Source: Pseudomonas sp. BP8
GTDB lineage: Bacteria; Pseudomonadota; Gammaproteobacteria; Pseudomonadales; Pseudomonadaceae
Length of the DNA stretch: 64,000 nucleotides
NCBI RefSeq assembly: GCF_017875955.1
Contig: NZ_JAGINK010000001.1
Span: forward strand, 3,750,501 to 3,814,500
Direction of reading: 5' to 3'
Shown: piece after piece, positions 62,218 through 64,000 of the stretch
Layout: every line of letters starts with the position of its first letter
Position numbering within the stretch: the first letter of the stretch is position 1
The notes under the pieces: generated by a model
What the model saw: the letters and a program-made list of their open reading frames with translations, nothing else
The model's database searches: none
What the model was told of the DNA's origin: nothing
Translations under genes and position numbers: made by a program

Positions 62218-63867
62218 ATGGACAAGTACACCCCACATCAGTGGCTCCCTCACGAAAAACCCACCCTGCCCGGCTCCCCATCGACGCCCCTGCATGCGCC
62301 CGGCACGCGCCTGGCCTACGGTGCGGTCGGCTTGTTGGTGGCCATCACCGGCGGCCTGGGCAACGCGCTGGTCACTGCCAACCTGACCTTCCTGCAAGGC
62401 GCACTGGGCGCAACCACCGCCGAAATGGCCTGGCTGCCCGCGGCATTTGTCATGACCAACGTGTCGATGAACCTGCTGCTGGTGAAGTTTCGCCAGGAGT
62501 TCGGCCTGCGCGCCTTCACCGAGGTGTTCCTGGTGCTCTACGCGCTGGTCACCTTCGCCCACCTGTTTGTCAACGACCTCAACTCGGCCGTCGCCGTGCG
62601 CGCCGCCCACGGCATGGTCGGCGCCGCCCTGAGCTCTTTGGGGCTGTACTACATGATTCAGGCCTTCCCGGCGCAATGGCGCTTGAAGGCCATGGTGCTC
62701 GGGCTCGGCGCGTCGCAACTGGCGGTGCCGCTGGCCCGGGTGTTCTCCGAAGACCTGCTGCAGATTGCCGAGTGGCGTGGGCTGTACATGTTCGAACTGG
62801 GCCTTGCGCTGACCGCGCTCGGCTGTGTACTGCTGCTCAAGTTGCCACCGGGAGACCGCTTCAAGACCTTTGAGCCGCTCGATTTCCTGACCTTCTCGCT
62901 GATGGCCAGCGGCACTGCCCTGCTCTGCGCCGCACTGTCGCTGGGGCGTATCGACTGGTGGCTGGATGCGCCGTGGATAGGCGTTGCCCTGGCGGCGGCG
63001 ATCGGGCTGATCTGTGCCGGTCTGGCGATAGAACACAACCGCAGCAACCCGCTGCTGATGACTCGCTGGCTGGGCAGCGCTGCAGTCATCCGCCTGGCCT
63101 TGTGCGTGATCTTGATCCGCATGGTCACCTCAGAGCAGTCCACCGGCGCGGTGGGCTTTCTGCAAACGCTGAACATGGGCACCGAGCAATTGCGCCAGCT
63201 GTACTGGATCATGCTGCTGGGCGCCGTCGCCGGCCTGGCCACCAGTGCCTTGACCATCAACCCGAAGCACCTGGTATTGCCGCTGTTCATCTCACTGGCG
63301 CTGATGGCCACCGGCGCCTTCATGGACAGCAGCTCGAGCAATCTAACCCGGCCCGCACAGATGTACCTCAGCCAGTTCATGCTGGCTTTCGGCAGCACGT
63401 TCTTCCTCGGCCCATCGATGACGCTGGGCATCAGCCATGTGCGGGCCAACCCGCGCAACCTGGTGAGTTTCTCGGTGATGTTCGGTATCTGCAACAACCT
63501 CGGTGGCCTGATCGGTGCGGCCTTGCTCGGCACCTTCCAGACCGTGCGCGAGAAATACCATTCGAGTCACCTGGCCGAGCAATTGAGCCGCCTGGAACCC
63601 TTGGTCACCGCGCGCATCCAAAGCGGCGGCAGCGGCTATGCCGGCCTGATCGCCGACCCCAGCCTGCGCAGCGAGGTCGGTACCCGCTTGCTCTCGTCTG
63701 CTGCCACCCGTGAAGCCAACGTGCTGGCCTATAACGATGTGTTCATGCTGATCGGCGGCATCGCGGTGCTGACCATGATCTGGATCTTTGTCCGTAGCCT
63801 GTGGGTCTGGTACACGTCCCGACAGGCAAACCCTTCCTCTCCCACCAGCGGCGCTCCGAGCAGATGA
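62218..63867 (+). CDS. MFS drug exporter, EmrB/DHA2-like
   Basis: Inner-membrane transporter of 549 residues with about 14 hydrophobic segments, starting after a 30-residue polar N terminus. The first helices (LVAITGGLGNALVTANLTFLQGALG, WLPAAFVMTNVSMNLLL) fit the DHA2 group that works with an EmrA-type adaptor. An acidic/basic loop (LEPLVTARIQSGG) precedes the last membrane span, also typical. It overlaps the next gene by 4 bp (ATGA). A TGTCG-N12-CGACA dyad (62172-62193) just upstream of the start may be a regulator site. The substrate is unknown. Confidence 0.88.
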   Translation: MDKYTPHQWLPHEKPTLPGSPSTPLHAPGTRLAYGAVGLLVAITGGLGNALVTANLTFLQGALGATTAEMAWLPAAFVMTNVSMNLLLVKFRQEFGLRAFTEVFLVLYALVTFAHLFVNDLNSAVAVRAAHGMVGAALSSLGLYYMIQAFPAQWRLKAMVLGLGASQLAVPLARVFSEDLLQIAEWRGLYMFELGLALTALGCVLLLKLPPGDRFKTFEPLDFLTFSLMASGTALLCAALSLGRIDWWLDAPWIGVALAAAIGLICAGLAIEHNRSNPLLMTRWLGSAAVIRLALCVILIRMVTSEQSTGAVGFLQTLNMGTEQLRQLYWIMLLGAVAGLATSALTINPKHLVLPLFISLALMATGAFMDSSSSNLTRPAQMYLSQFMLAFGSTFFLGPSMTLGISHVRANPRNLVSFSVMFGICNNLGGLIGAALLGTFQTVREKYHSSHLAEQLSRLEPLVTARIQSGGSGYAGLIADPSLRSEVGTRLLSSAATREANVLAYNDVFMLIGGIAVLTMIWIFVRSLWVWYTSRQANPSSPTSGAPSR

Positions 63868-64000
63868 CCCAAGAGACACCGACCACCTCCACCACTGCCA
63901 TCGCCGAAACCCCGGAAGGCGTCACGCCGCCGAGCGAACCCAATAGCCCGACCCGCACGCGGCGGGTCCGCGTGCTGTCGTCGATGATCTTCGCCAGTGT
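63864..64000 (+). CDS. Probable EmrA/HlyD-type adaptor, N-terminal fragment
   Basis: Only 45 codons are in the window. The ATG overlaps the exporter stop (ATGA). The sequence is a polar, Thr/Pro-rich leader, then the basic stretch RTRRVRV and the start of a hydrophobic segment (LSSMIFASV), as expected for a membrane-anchored periplasmic adaptor. The assignment comes mainly from the MFS neighbour; too little is visible for a domain call. Confidence 0.6.
   Translation, partial: MTQETPTTSTTAIAETPEGVTPPSEPNSPTRTRRVRVLSSMIFAS

Overview
The window is GC-rich Gram-negative DNA and reads as a member of the Pseudomonas putida group. Three things support this: many copies of the two palindromic REP families typical of that group, orthologue-grade sad/ptrR and azlCD loci, and a giant lipopeptide synthetase locus of the putisolvin type.

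Bases 1-36386 (minus strand) are occupied by three collinear non-ribosomal peptide synthetase genes. Transcription runs right to left: psoA-like (2 modules), psoB-like (7 modules), psoC-like (2 complete modules plus the C domain of a third; the gene leaves the window at base 1). Reading the adenylation pockets by eye gives acyl-Leu-Glx-Leu-Leu-Gln-Ser-Val-Leu-Ser-Leu-Leu-(next residue outside). This matches the 2+7+3 layout and the sequence of putisolvin, treating Leu and Ile as equivalent. A C-starter domain loads the fatty acid. Modules 2-10 carry dual condensation/epimerisation-type C domains and modules 11-12 carry LCL domains. Divergent from psoA is a LuxR-type regulator (psoR-like) with a NodT-type outer-membrane efflux lipoprotein, so regulation and export sit beside the assembly line.

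Bases 39 to 52 kb are housekeeping and accessory genes: a MobA-like nucleotidyltransferase, a tandem UspA protein, the divergent ptrR/sad pair (succinate semialdehyde dehydrogenase), an orphan UvrD-like helicase, a LysR regulator divergent from azlCD, a transmembrane chemoreceptor, an outer-membrane protein remnant, a small lipoprotein, a TIGR02450 Trp-rich protein, a soluble PAS chemoreceptor-like protein and a SnoaL-like protein. The Trp-rich gene and the PAS gene are each preceded by the same TGTACA-N12-TGTACA element, which suggests co-regulation, possibly by a CarH/LitR-type photoreceptor.

Bases 52.1-60.5 kb look like one catabolic unit: a periplasmic binding protein, a LivH-type permease, an unusual LivM-LivG-LivF triple fusion, a cytosine-deaminase-like amidohydrolase, a GntR/FCD regulator and a gamma-glutamyltransferase-family enzyme. 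Two 8-mers TTGCTAGC spaced 21 bp apart, one of them inside a perfect ATTGCTAGCAAT palindrome, precede both the importer operon and the gamma-glutamyltransferase-like gene. This is a likely GntR regulon for an uptake-and-hydrolysis system whose substrate I cannot name.

The right end holds a non-coding element of about 693 bp bounded by inverted repeats, a DUF1348 protein, and an EmrB-type MFS exporter overlapping the start of a probable EmrA/HlyD adaptor cut by the window edge.
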